Of a DNA stretch of 64,000 bases, positions 13,701 through 26,700 are shown in pieces. The notes under the pieces were generated by a model that saw only the letters and a list, made by a program, of their open reading frames with translations, did not search any database and was not told the DNA's origin. A program made the translations under genes and the position numbers. Location of the stretch: NCBI GenBank assembly GCA_024036415.1, contig JAMWET010000761.1, positions 434,001-498,000 on the forward strand, written 5' to 3'. The stretch is from Prochilodus magdalenae. Its lineage: Eukaryota > Chordata > Actinopteri > Characiformes > Prochilodontidae. Numbering within the stretch: position 1 is the first letter of the stretch; the number at the start of each line of letters is the position of its first letter.

Positions 13701-14737
13701 CTCGCTAAGTGTCTCTGCTGGACAAAAGGCAGCAGAAAAGACGGCTTGAGATATTGAGATGTACCCGGAGTTATTCAGAACAGTTTGATGTGAAATGGTT
13801 GACTGCAGAAAAATAAATAGACTCCGAGGTGGTGATAGGAACCAGGGTTCACAATGTCTATAACTCAAATAGGGACATATTTAAAACCTCTAGTGAACCT
13901 ACATGTGTCTTCTGAAGAACACTGACCTGGTGAGTTTCTCTAGAACTGGGTACGTCACATTAAACCGTTCAGAATGAGTACATCTTACAAACTGCATTAT
14001 TCAGGAATAGTGAAATATTGGTGGAATATTTTTTATTTGGAGTTCAAATAAAAATAGTATTCCTGAGTGGGAAGGAGCGTTACAGCTAAATTACGCAGGT
14101 ATTACTGCTCATCTACAATCATAAATCGCACGCAATCAAAAAGCAGGTTACAAATCATCTCCGGCCGCTCGCACACGCCTGACAGTGCAGTGAAAAATGT
14201 GGAGGCAGACTGTGCTGACCGCTGATTTCCTCCCGAATCCATCACGCTTCTCCAGCACTATCAGCGTCCTGCACGCATACGTGAAAATGTGAAACTGCAG
14301 GATACAGCAAATCTCTTCCTGCCCAGGCCGCACCTGCAAATCTCTAAACAAACGGCTTATTTACAGGCTCTCTGTGGAGCCCACTCATCACTCAGCATTT
14401 AAGAGAAACAAACGGGGAGCCAATTCGTCATTCCAGCACAATTAACAGCTCCATACAAATAAAGGGGAAATGCAAACGGTTCCTGTGATGTCATGGTAGT
14501 GGGGTGAACTCAGCCAACTTCAGCCAGTTTGTTCAGAGATGCTTTCGTCTTAAGGGAGGCCCAGGGCTCATGAAGCCAGGACAGCAGAGGGGGGCCATAT
14601 GGGGGGCTGTCAGCTATGAGCTATTGATCTATCTACTGTTATGTACTTGTATGTGCAGCTTGAGCCATTTTACTTGACAATACCCTTTTTCTTGAAATGT
14701 GGGGCGAAGCCTGGCTAAGCTTTCATTCCTCAATTAG

Positions 14738-14798
<61 letters not shown>

Positions 14799-17700
14799 TG
14801 TGTGTGTGTGCATGTGTGTTTGTGTGAGCGCATTCAGAGAGAAAGAGAGAAATGTGTAGCGATAGCTCACAGCAGTGTACATAGGGATATTGAGTTGTGA
14901 GCTGGCATTTAATCCATACGCAGACTGTAGACCAGCAGGGAATTCAGCCAATAAGTGTAGTATTAAACAAAAAGGGAAGATCACAGAGACAAAGCGATCT
15001 GCTGAAAAGCTGATGAGAAGAACTCGATGCTTTGTCAAATAAAGCAAACAGGCCAAAGAGGTTAACCGATATTGACAGCTAAATAAAATATTGTGGCACA
15101 ACTTTATTGGAACTTGCCTCACCTAAGATTAATAATAGTAGAGCTGTACAATGTAGACCTAACTGCCCAAAAACAATAACGTTTGGCTGGAGTCAGATTA
15201 TGTAATTGTGAAGGATGCACTAAAATGCATACTAAAATGCATATATATGTAAGCTTATATACCTGTAGCACTAGTAAACGCTTAACCAGCTCAACAATCG
15301 CTATTTAATAATAATCTCCTTCATGTTAGGTACAATACCATATATAGGATATCACAACTAAAAAAGTATGATCATATGTGCACAAATACACTCACTGTCA
15401 AAATAACCGTTGCACCCAGAAGGAAGTGACAGATTGCAATTCTATTGGGAAGAAAGATAAAGGTCACCAGGAACAATAAATGATGATGAATTCAGACTGA
15501 TATGGGCAATATGTACTAAGCTACACATACAGGAGTAGTGCATCTCAGTATGGCGTCAGGCCACCATGTCTGGCCACCATGTCAAAAGTAACACCCTAGA
15601 CAACTCAACATGGAATTGAAGAGGTTCCTAATGGTTCCTAATCCTGCAAATCGGGTTCATCTGCAGAGACAAAAGTCACACTTGTCACTGAAGAAGGCCT
15701 GCCGCCATTCAGAGTCACTCCATGACAGTCTGGCAGGACACCATTGCAGTCTTTGACAACGTTGACATATTGGTAAGGGGAGTCATCATAACTGAGTGCA
15801 CGCAATCCTGCATTTCACTTGTGTAGGATGAGGCCAACACAGCAGCATAAGTCAGAATGGTAAGCAAGCTCAACAGGATGACTTCATATAGTCAGTTATA
15901 TAGTCAGGTACAGCAATACGGCTCAGCAATACGGCTCAGCCTTACTTATGTCACAGTCAAGGGTAAAACTTTAATTATTCATGTCCCATGATGGCAAAAC
16001 TACCCACCAAGTTTCATTCCTGTAGGCTGATTCTTTCTGGGTGCAACTCATTTTTTGATATCTCTATATAAGCTGAGCTTTTAGTAACATTAGGGCTGTG
16101 GTAGTAACTTAGTTTAAGCCTGCGCTTAGTGATTGTTAACCATCTTGTTGAACGGCACAACAACAGATAACAGCAAGAAAAAGACTTTGCATATCCAATT
16201 AGCTTTTTCCTGCTGACCTGCAACCCTGTAACCACAAAACTAATTAAAACCTGCAAATTAAAATAATGCCATACATACAGCTGCTTACACATCACGACTG
16301 CAAACATTGTGCACTGTAAGGCTGTTAAGAAAATAAAATTCTTAAGAAAAATAAAAACATGCAGTCACTTATATCCGATGTTTCACACTTACATATTTCC
16401 CTTTCGTCTCTGTAGCCGTCTGCTGGAAGATGGGCTGCATCCTCTTACAAACACCACACCCTAGAAAAGAGGAGGAGAGAGTCAGGAGAAAAGAGAGGAA
16501 CACAAACACAAAAACGAGAGAAAATTTGAGATAATAAAGCTGCCGAGGTGTCCTGATTCCGAGGCATATTACTGTATACATGCTTTTTCTTTAGTCACAA
16601 AAGAGAATAGTTGGCTATACTGTACATATACACTGTATATTCCATGGTAATAAACGTCTCTGAATAAAACACTGGTAACTAGTAATAAAATCCCCAAAAA
16701 TTTATTTGCACTTACAAAATCCTGACGAGTGCCGCATGTAGCGACCGCTGGATAAATTCTTGTTTCTTGGAACAAAACTGAATATTAATGTCTCCAAATT
16801 AAAGTCAGCCAATGCCTTGCGTAGCCTGTGCTGGGCCTGAGGTGCCTAATCGCAGATTCCATGAAAATACTTTCTAAGGATGTTACTGAGGAATTAAAAA
16901 AAAGGAAGAAGAAGGGAAAAAGGAAACGAAAAGTGGAGTCTAAATGAAGAGCCTGAGGGCTGCCCTCTGTGTGCAGCTTTTAACAAACTGTTCTTCATCT
17001 CACAAAAACACTATTAGTGTACCACTCCGTCTGCATCCCTACCAGACACCGCGCTCAGCCTTTTTAATGAACAAAATGCAGGAATACACCTAGAGAGGAA
17101 CTGACTTTCTGGTTTCACTCAGCACCAGTTTCCAAGTAAGGTTATTGGAGTACTGATAACAGCACTCGGGTTTATAAACATAAATGTAAAGCAGAAGCTA
17201 TTTCTAAAATATGTTATATATTCTTTTAAAAGTCTATAGAAAAAAATTAATAACAACCATGACCAAAAAAACGCTATCTAATATGGATAATCCCTGTCTC
17301 AGCGACATCACATCTGTTCAATAGTATCCATGGTGATACCAGTCCAACATTTTAGGACTGCAGGGTCCATGCAAACAGTTGTACTAACAAATGTACTTTG
17401 CCTGTGAGCCAAAGGGCTTATTTATGATCCAGAGACAGAAGATATCTTTTTAAAAAGACACTGTAGCTACAACAACTGAATCGGTAAATCGCTCAGCAGG
17501 GAAATACAGAATAACAAAAAAATCCTAGAAGCTGTAATGCACGCACGTGCTTGTTAAGTATGAGGAGTAAATGCTTTCGGGGGATGCAAGACCAACTATG
17601 GCATGTCTATATCAGTGGTCTCTACCTCTCCTCCTGGAGAGCTACAGCCTGCATTTAGCATTTAACATACCCAAATCTAACACTGATCCAGCTAATACTG

Positions 17701-20700
17701 AACATATGGCTATAATTAGATGGAGCAGGTGTAGCAGATTGTGGCTGGAACAAGAATCTGCAGGACAGTAGTTCTCCAGGAGGAGGGTGGGTGACCACGG
17801 TTCTGTATAAACCAACGGGGCAGGGGGTGCAGGTCTGTGCAACTTTGTGGGTTTTACTTAATTAGAAGGAAGCAAAGAAGCTTAAAAAAAAAATCTATAA
17901 ATAAATAAAGCTAATGAATGAATAATGAACAAAGTGAGAAGACTGTACAAGCAAGTCGTTTGGAATTAAGATTAATTCAAAATTAATAAATTAATAACTA
18001 AATAATTTATGTCAAATAAGAACAGCATATGTGTAGCTATGTTGTATACTTTGGTGATCTTACAACTGAAATGTCATTTTGTTGCCTAACTATGCTCAGT
18101 CTGGGAGCAGCTCAGTGTCACCACAGGGGTTAAGAGTGTTGTACCAGGGCAGAACCAAGAAGACTCAGTCAGTCCTAAGATCAGAACCAGTGACCTTCCA
18201 GGTACTACCCCCAAATACATAAAACACTGACTAATCATCTGAAGAACATGTTGTACACCGTGTATAATAACTTTGACAGTGAATAAGCCACTACTGGCTG
18301 ATTCCAAAGTGATCACCAACTTTTTCCAGTAGGGCAAATGTCAGCTCGGCGCCCCACACACTTTCCAAATTGCTAGAAGTTAATTATTAAGCTGCTCCTC
18401 CCTTAAACTACAACCCTTTATTTTCCTGGATTTCACACCCTTTGCATCATGCGCTCTATGAATTCACCAGTGACGGAGGACAGAATGAGGGCAGATCATT
18501 AGGTGACTCACAGGGGGCATAGAGCATCAGGAGGATGGGCCGTTCCTCCCTCTTCAGCAGCTTCCTGAAGTCCTGCAGGGAAAGAGCACACCTCACTTAG
18601 GGAAACGATTGTGTCATGGTTTCTTACAATATGTATGGGAGGCATGAGGTCTTTATTAGCCGTGACTCTTCTATACAGCTCTCCTGTTGCAGTACATTTC
18701 AGCTTCGTGGTAACTTAGCTTTGGGCAACAGCTCGGAACAACACTAAGATTAAGAGTTCACATTAAGAGTTCACATTAAGCTTTGGAATTTAATTAAAGC
18801 TTTAAAAGGTCTATTAAGTCCCACTAAAAGGTCCCACACTTGTTGCTAAAGAGCAACAACCAATAAGCCCTGTAGGGGGCCCTGTGCCTAGCCAAGGGGA
18901 AAGAAAAGGGGGAGGGGGGGAGGACTCATGTACTCATGTACAACACTTGCTCTAATGTCTGTAATTGCATGCAAGGATTAAGCAGCTCACAGAGGGAGAT
19001 TTTTTTCCCCATCAGCTTTGTTTATATTCATGCTTCGTTACCAGATCACTTCCTGTAGCTGAAATTTGCTTGTGGCAGTCGACACCCCAAAAGATGTAAC
19101 ACGCCACCAAGCACATGCCCCCCCAGAGCAATCAATACTCTCTTCAAAGGACTTTCAAAGCCATCTCATCTCAGCTAGTGGGGTCGCTTTCTGATTGAGC
19201 ACGGACCCCTCAGCAGGAGAATTATCCAGATACGTCTCTGGTCTGTGAAGTCTCTAAAAGGGGCTGTGTTACTAGTTAAGGAAGTTTTTTCTTTTTCTTC
19301 CGTTATTACACGTTTGCCTTCATGAGCACTCTGTCCTTAGTTCCCTCAGATCAGACGGTCTGAGGCGCACAAGATTTGAAGCAGTGGAGCTGCATGCAAT
19401 GCCGAACGTCCTGTACGGCGGCCAAGGCTGGTCTCCGGAGAGAACAGAACAGCCTGGTTCTTGCAGATTGCTTAACTCATTGCCTTTGTTCAGCATGCAG
19501 TTCCCACACCAGGAAAACACTATGAACGGAAAGGTGATCTTCGCCGAAGTCGTCGCCTAAAAGAGATACTCACTTTCTCTGTCTCAATGTGAACGACGTC
19601 TTTAGCCTCAGGGTTCTCCTCCCATAGGGGGGCACCAGTGGGGTCTTTGAGGAATGCCACCATAGACTGAGAAAGAAAAGGAAGGGATCAAAAGGAGGAC
19701 AATTATTAGCGAATGACTCATCTTTCACCCGTCAAAGCACATTCCTTTTCTCCTGAGAGGTTCTGCCAATAGAGCATACAGTGTCTTTCAAACCCGAGAC
19801 TGTAAAAAAAAAAAAACATGTCCTTCCCCAGGAAGATTCCACAATGTGAGACTTTGAGGTCACCAGTAAAAATGGTCAGACTGAACTTGCAGTGATGCAA
19901 AGTTTCTTTGATGGCATTACAGGTTGACATTATTTCCTGTAACAGACTACAGCTAATTTAAAAGATCTACCCATGCAGAACGTGGGAAGACTCGTAAGCA
20001 CCTTTTTGACATCAAGTGCTCATAATAAGCCTAATTACTGTTACGGAGAGAAATGAGGAGCAATATCAAACTCCACAGCAGATGCTTTTAAATGAGAAAC
20101 CTCCATTCTCCACGGAAGCCGCTCACACACCTCATCACTGACTCAGAAACCAGAGTTGAGCCGAGCCGCGCTCATTCATTTTTAACTTCTTCACATTACG
20201 GCTCGGCTCATTGCGGCACCGTTCATCAACGCTACGTCACCCGTGCATACCCGTGCCAGCAGCTTCGCGCAGACAGAGGTGGGTGAGAGAAAGAAACTAA
20301 CGGGAGGCGAAGGATTGATTCTGAACCAGTTGTGTAATCCGGCCACACTGTGGAACCAGCACCTACAGTGTGAAATCACAGCCGGACCTGCCTGTGCTAC
20401 TGTGAAATGACACGCATGGGGAAAATCAGCTTGGTGAAAATGACAGCACAGGGCATGCTAGGAAAGATCAAAAGACCTACAGATTACAGAGCCCCATGAC
20501 TGCAAAGCCACACTTAAAAAGAAACGCGCGTCTGAGACCATTAGAAACCACAAAGTGTAACGTACAGTACCATGGCAAAGTCAGAGACACATTCTCTTTG
20601 ATTTCATCTTCAGTTAAAGTGACCATCAACTGGGAGATCGGATATAAGATATAAAACAATAGGGAAGTTAAATATGTTTCTCTAAAACAGGAGCTCAAAA

Positions 20701-23700
20701 AACTAACTAAGAGATATAGAGAAAATGGCACCACTAATGATTGTGCAAGACCGGGCAGACCACCAAATGTGTCATCATATAAACATTATGTAGCCTTTCA
20801 TCTCAAATCCCACTCCTGCAACAGATCTGAAACTTCTGTCCATCCTTTAATTCTCTGAGTACTCTCAATTCTATGCATCTAAGGATGTCTATAAGCCCTC
20901 AAACAAGGAAGCTGCTGGAATCCTCCCAAAAAAAAAAAAAACCCACACACAACACTGTCCACCCCAGTTTACAGACTTCAATGAATGTGTATGGGATTAG
21001 ATGGGCTGTGAAAGAACATAATGAACTTCTAAGACTAAAGTTTGGTGGTGAGGAAAAATATCCCAACAGATTTTACTGAAAAACTGAAAGCAGTTTTTCC
21101 CCACAGAAATTGAAGCAGCAAGTAAGGCTAAGGTGGATAAGCTGAAAAATGCCTTATATGTAGCTACTGAGGCTATTAGAAGAGATTTTCTGTGAAAAAC
21201 ACTCATCAGCAAAAGAATAGTTGCACCCAGAAGGAAGCGTCAGACTGCAGTACTATTGGAAAGGAAAATAAAGGTTGCCAGGAACAACAAATGATGATTA
21301 ATTTAGACTGATATGGGGAATATTTCTGAGGTTCTGCCATGTTTTAATGCTTTGCATAGCAGATGTCTTGGCATGGAGCTGTAGAGGTTCCTAATGAGAT
21401 AGTCCATCCCACGCAGCTTGTATATTCTCACTTAGTTCCTGCAGATTTTGCGTTGGGGGTGGAGGTTGAGTGACACCAGGCCTTCTGGACATGTGATGTG
21501 TGACAACAAATCGTTCATCTTGGCCCTGACCATAGAGCCTTCACACACAGGTTCGTTGATCATCTCCACCAAGACGAAAGCAAGACTCCATAACAGTCTG
21601 GCACGACACAGTGAAGTCATTGGCAACACTAACGTGGTGTTAAGGGCAGTTGTCAAAATGGTCAGTTTGAATGTACCCCCGGGGTCGTGCAGCCATCTAC
21701 CAATAATGCTGGCACTAACAGGATGACTCATAGAGGGCATTACTGATCCTCAGTTGTTTCACTCAATTTGTCAGACAATTTGTTGGTTCTCTCTCTTTGT
21801 GGTTTGTTTAAGTCTCCTAGCTCCTTACTGCTGCTGGGGCTTACATCCTTCTATCCACCGCTGGCAACAGCATGCTATGGTAATATCTGCACAACTGCTG
21901 TAGCATGCAATTGGATCATTGCATCGTATCCCTAAAGCCTACGATGCGACCCCACTGCAACTCCTCAAACTTCGCAAATGGCTTTCAACTGTTCTCCGAT
22001 GCATACTTCACTGGCAACAGATGCTACATACACAACAGCATGAGTTAAAATAGAAAGCATGTGCTATAGTCTGTCAGGTACAGTGATGAGGCCCATCCTT
22101 GCTTTCGTCACATTCGTGAAACTTGAATTATTTGAATGTCTCGCAATGTCAAGCCTATCCACCAGGTTTCATTTCTGTCAGGTGATTCCTTCTGGGTGCT
22201 ACTCTTTTTCTCGAGTGTCTATGATATGATGTTTTCTGTCTCCATGTTGCTGTACAGTGGAACACTAAATGTCTGTTTTGACTGGGAGTGGAAAAAACCC
22301 TCAAAAAACTAAGGGTGGTCTCTGACTCTGACTCTGACTATGCATGCTAGTATCAAATTAGCACAACTGAAAAAATAAAGTCAAAACACATGACTGAAGA
22401 TCTAGTATTCCGAGATCTGGACAAGCGTTTATTTTTAATAGCAAATAAGTATCATTTGGAGGAACACAACTGTGGAGTAAATCATTTATATAACCCCACT
22501 GTTTATATTTTTGGCAAACTGAGGCATAAAGCTCCCAGACAGTTGCCAGTCTGACAGGGCCAAATCTAAACTTACATACAGGACTTATGAGGCATTGGAG
22601 CTATTCACTGCAAACTTGGTGGCAAGAAGTGCATGCTGTATGGACAAGGCTACATTGATTTAGCAGAAGTTTCAGATTTTTTCCAAAATGTAACATCAGA
22701 AGACAATTTTCAAGATGATTACCTTAAGCGTGGCTGGTCTGTTGTACTCTGTATGGAAGGTTCCATCCCTGTAAGAAAAAGCATGCACAAAGCAGATGGG
22801 GTAATGTGAGGGCCTGCTGCTGGCTTATTATCTGCCATTTTCAGCAATAATTCCATCAAACTCAGGAGTGCTTAAATTGCTTGACAAACGCAAAGAGCAC
22901 ACTTACTTATAATGCAGGATCTCAAATCCAGCAGTCTTTGAACTGGGGTCCACCTTCACTTTCTTACAGAGTTTGCGACCCTCTGAATCCCTGGAGTCAG
23001 AAAAAGATAGATGAAGAGGCCAGCAAATGCATTTCTCATTACGGCAAGTGTGAAGTCCTTGGTGAATTAATGAACCTGGAATAATGCCGTTCCTGAACTT
23101 GTGCAAGCAGGTGAGCTCAAGTAACTCGATATTCTTCTTTAACACAAGCCTATTTTTCTATTTATTCATTCTTTCATTCATTAATCTTCTAAGCTGCTTA
23201 TCCTTCTGGGTTGGGGTGAGGGTGCTGGAACCACAATGCTGAGAGCTTACTGGCCACAAGGCAGCCAGGACACCCTGGACAGACCAATCATCATCAGATC
23301 ATACTGATCCTAATTGAAATTCTCTGGGTCAGTCCAAAACTCACTTCTAAATACTACAACAACAGCAATAAAAGACTGATGGGTTGTGAGAGGTGATCGA
23401 AGTAATAAGGTAATACAACAATGCCTCCTAGCAAACTCTTTCCATCTCCATGTACCAGAGTACTGTCCAAATCGCGGCTCTTGCAGTCTAGTATGAGCGC
23501 TCCAATAGTGTTGGAAAAGCGCTTTTCAGCAGTCTCAGCATCAGATGGCAACAATGGTTCCAATAATACAATCATTTTAGAGCATTTCCTGCTATTACAT
23601 TATTACCTCTTTGTTTGCAACTACTAAAATACAGGCTTAAAGGGGCCATATGCTCATCATCCACCTTATTTTGCTAGCTATATGCAAACAGTAAGAAACA

Positions 23701-26700
23701 TTGGTTACTCTAAACACCTCACAAATTGTCAGGAAGTCCCAACAACGCCTCCACTTTCTACAAAGACTGAAGAGAGTCAACCTGCCACAGCAGCTCCTCT
23801 GCAACTTCTATAGATCCACTGTGGAGCGCATCCAAGAAGGCTGCATCACTGTGTGGTATGGCAGAAGTGCTGCTGAGCGCATGGCCCTGCATAGGGTGGT
23901 AAAGACTGCATAGCACATTACCATAACTGCCCTCCCCACCCATAAAGGACATTTATGACAAGAGATGTCTAAAAAAATGCAGTCAACATATCATCGGACC
24001 CCACACACCCGGCCACCCTGTCATCCAGAAAGAGTTACCAGAACATCCAGGGCAGAATGACTAGAGTTAGGAACAGATTTTACCCCAGAGCTGTCAAACT
24101 GGTCACACCGGCAGCACCAACGTGAACATGACTACAACACTGAAGACTGGTACTGATCTAGCCCTGGTCACCCCAGCCCATACACTGGGATCCACTAGCT
24201 CACAGGACTGTTTGCACTGCACTTTAACTTTACCCTGTATACTCGAACATTCAGCTGTGTATTAATTTATCTATATTTATTCATCTATATACTGTACATC
24301 AATCCTGTAAACTGTTCACCTTAACATTAAGCAGATATTCTCCTACCTGCACTGTATACTTTATATATCTTATACTGTTTACAACCACATAATTAACAAC
24401 GCACTTGCTACCTTAAAATATTGTACACACATACATACACACACACACAAATACACACACACACATACATACATACATACATACATACATACATACATAC
24501 ATACATACATACATACATACATACATACATACATACATACATAGGGGTTGGACAATGAAACTGAAACACCTGTCATTTTAGTGTGGGAGGTCTCATGGCT
24601 AAATTGGACCAGCCTGGTGGCCAATCTTCATTAATTGCACATTGCACCAGTAAGAGCAGAGTGTGAAGGTTCAGTTAGCAGGTAAGAGCACAGTTCTGCT
24701 CAAAATATTGCAATGCACACAACATTATGGGTGACATACCAGAGTTCAAAAGAGGACAAATTGTTGGTGCACGTCTTGCTGGCGCATCTGTGACCAAGAC
24801 AGCAAGTCATTGTGATGTATCAAGAGCCACGGTATCCAGGGTAATGTCAGCATACCACCAAGAAGGACGAACCTCCACCAGCATCACGTAGTGACCTGGC
24901 CACTATCCTGCAAGAAGAATGGCTTAAAGTCCCTCTGACCACTGTGCAGGACGCAGTATATGTCAATTCCAAGACGAACTGACGCTGTATTGGCCGCAAA
25001 AGGAGGCCCTACACCATACTAATAAATGATTGTGGTCTAAAACCAGGTGTTTCAGTTTCATTGTCCAACCCCTGTATATATACACACACACACACATATA
25101 TTATATATATATATACATACACACATATATACACACATATATTATACACATACACATATACACACACACATATACACCAACATATATATATATATATATA
25201 GTGTACAGTGCAAAAGACAATATTTGCTGGTAAGTGTACATGTACAATGTTTTATATATATCACGCCTTTTAAAATCCATTCTATAAAGCATGATGTAAT
25301 TAAGATGTGCTAGAAAGTAATCTGCTTGTTTGTTGATATGCAGCATCTTACAGCCTCTGTTGTAACACAAAACTACTTGTTGCTAGTCATTTTGCCAGTC
25401 AGTCAAACAGCTCTTCGTGTCGAAATAGACAGACCTTGGCCACATTCAGCATTGCAATCCACCAAGTTCACTAATGACAAGCAGAAATCTGGCTTGTGGG
25501 GCTAGACTTGTCATGCAAGAATGAATTCCACCATTTTCTCTTCAAAACTTGTGCGTGATGCAGCCACTGAGACGCAAACAAAGTCTTTCAGAGTGGTTTA
25601 TTGTCGGTACACTGTAAAGAAACCTACTAACTAAGGCAGTGGTAGCAACTTCCTGTCACAATGTCTATAAAAAAAGCTCATTTATTTACTATGAACAATT
25701 CTTGCTCAGTTTTTCTAGGAAACTGAATTCATGTCAAACCACTCGCATCTTAATCATCTTAATGACATCTTAATAATTTTGAGTAGAAATTTAGATCATC
25801 AGTAGAATTCCCGTTTTGTATGTAATCTTGTATAAACAAATGGAAACCATGGGAAATGTAATCCATCAGCTCTGGACATCTTCATTGAGCGCCTTCTATA
25901 TTGTCAGTGTTGTATAATGGCTGAATGCTCTCTATGCTGAGATGCTGTAGTTCAATCATTCGACCAACGGACAGGAAATGGTCAACTCCTCAGTCCTCGC
26001 ACACACTTATGGTTACCTAGCACCTGCAATGAATCAGTAATTACCTCTCTTGTGCTCACCACACATACAGTGCCGTCACTATCACTACCCCTTCACGTTG
26101 GTGATAATGAGCATGGAAATGTATTACAAATAAGAGCAGAAAGGACTCGGAGGACAGCTAAAGCCCTCATGCTAATGGAAATTCAAAGAGACGGAATTCA
26201 ATTAAGCTGCCGACAGCCACCATTCTCCCTGGACACCCACCCCCGTCAACCTCCCCCTCCTCAAACTGGGGAATCAGATAGTGCCATAGATTTACGTTTG
26301 TTCCACATCCTGCCTTTGTCTGTGGGAGGAGGAGACAGAAGTGCTGGAGCGGGAATAGGAGCAGAAGCACGGGCTGTCAGGTGGGAAACACAATTAGACG
26401 TGCCGTGTGGTGAACGTGCTGACTCATGACCACAGATGGCGTCTCTCTGGGCATTTACCGGCAGACTTGCCCCGGCGCTGCACCTCGGGACGAGAGGTGC
26501 AGCCATTCATTTCAAGAGAGCTAAGCTGTGATGGAGTTCTGCTAGGGGTCAGGAGTTGAGTCAACTGCTTCTGGACATTGGGGGGGGGGGTCTGACTCAT
26601 TTTGGACTGTAAATCTGGACTTTGGACAAAACCGTTCTGGATGACTTGATTGAATCAATAGGACTGACAATTTCAACATTCTTACTAGGATTTCCCAGCG

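Larger units (their letters stand above)
12455..16392. other. pdia5 intron 8
   Basis: A 3.9-kb intron containing an ATA microsatellite (13398-13440), a TG microsatellite (14740-14820) and a Tc1-like copy (15389-16066). A short segment near 12930-13020 resembles the worn ends of a dispersed repeat (CAGTATCAG motifs). No exon is seen. Confidence 0.85.
19667..22722. other. pdia5 intron 5
   Basis: A 3.06-kb intron with a 12-bp inverted repeat (20157-20168 with 20199-20210) and a Tc1-like copy (21200-22217). No exon is seen. Confidence 0.85.

Noticed and set aside
18100..18210. Possible worn SINE head (CAGAACCAGTGACCTTCCAGG)
   Set aside because: It resembles the B-box part of the 57786 SINE but no A box, body or tail could be found.
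24379..24624. Met-Tyr-Val-Cys repeat protein
   Set aside because: Translation of the CATA microsatellite.
26052..26429. 125-codon plus-strand frame in intron 3
   Set aside because: No known motif; overlapping frames on the other strand are equally open, so the openness reflects GC content and the lack of stops.
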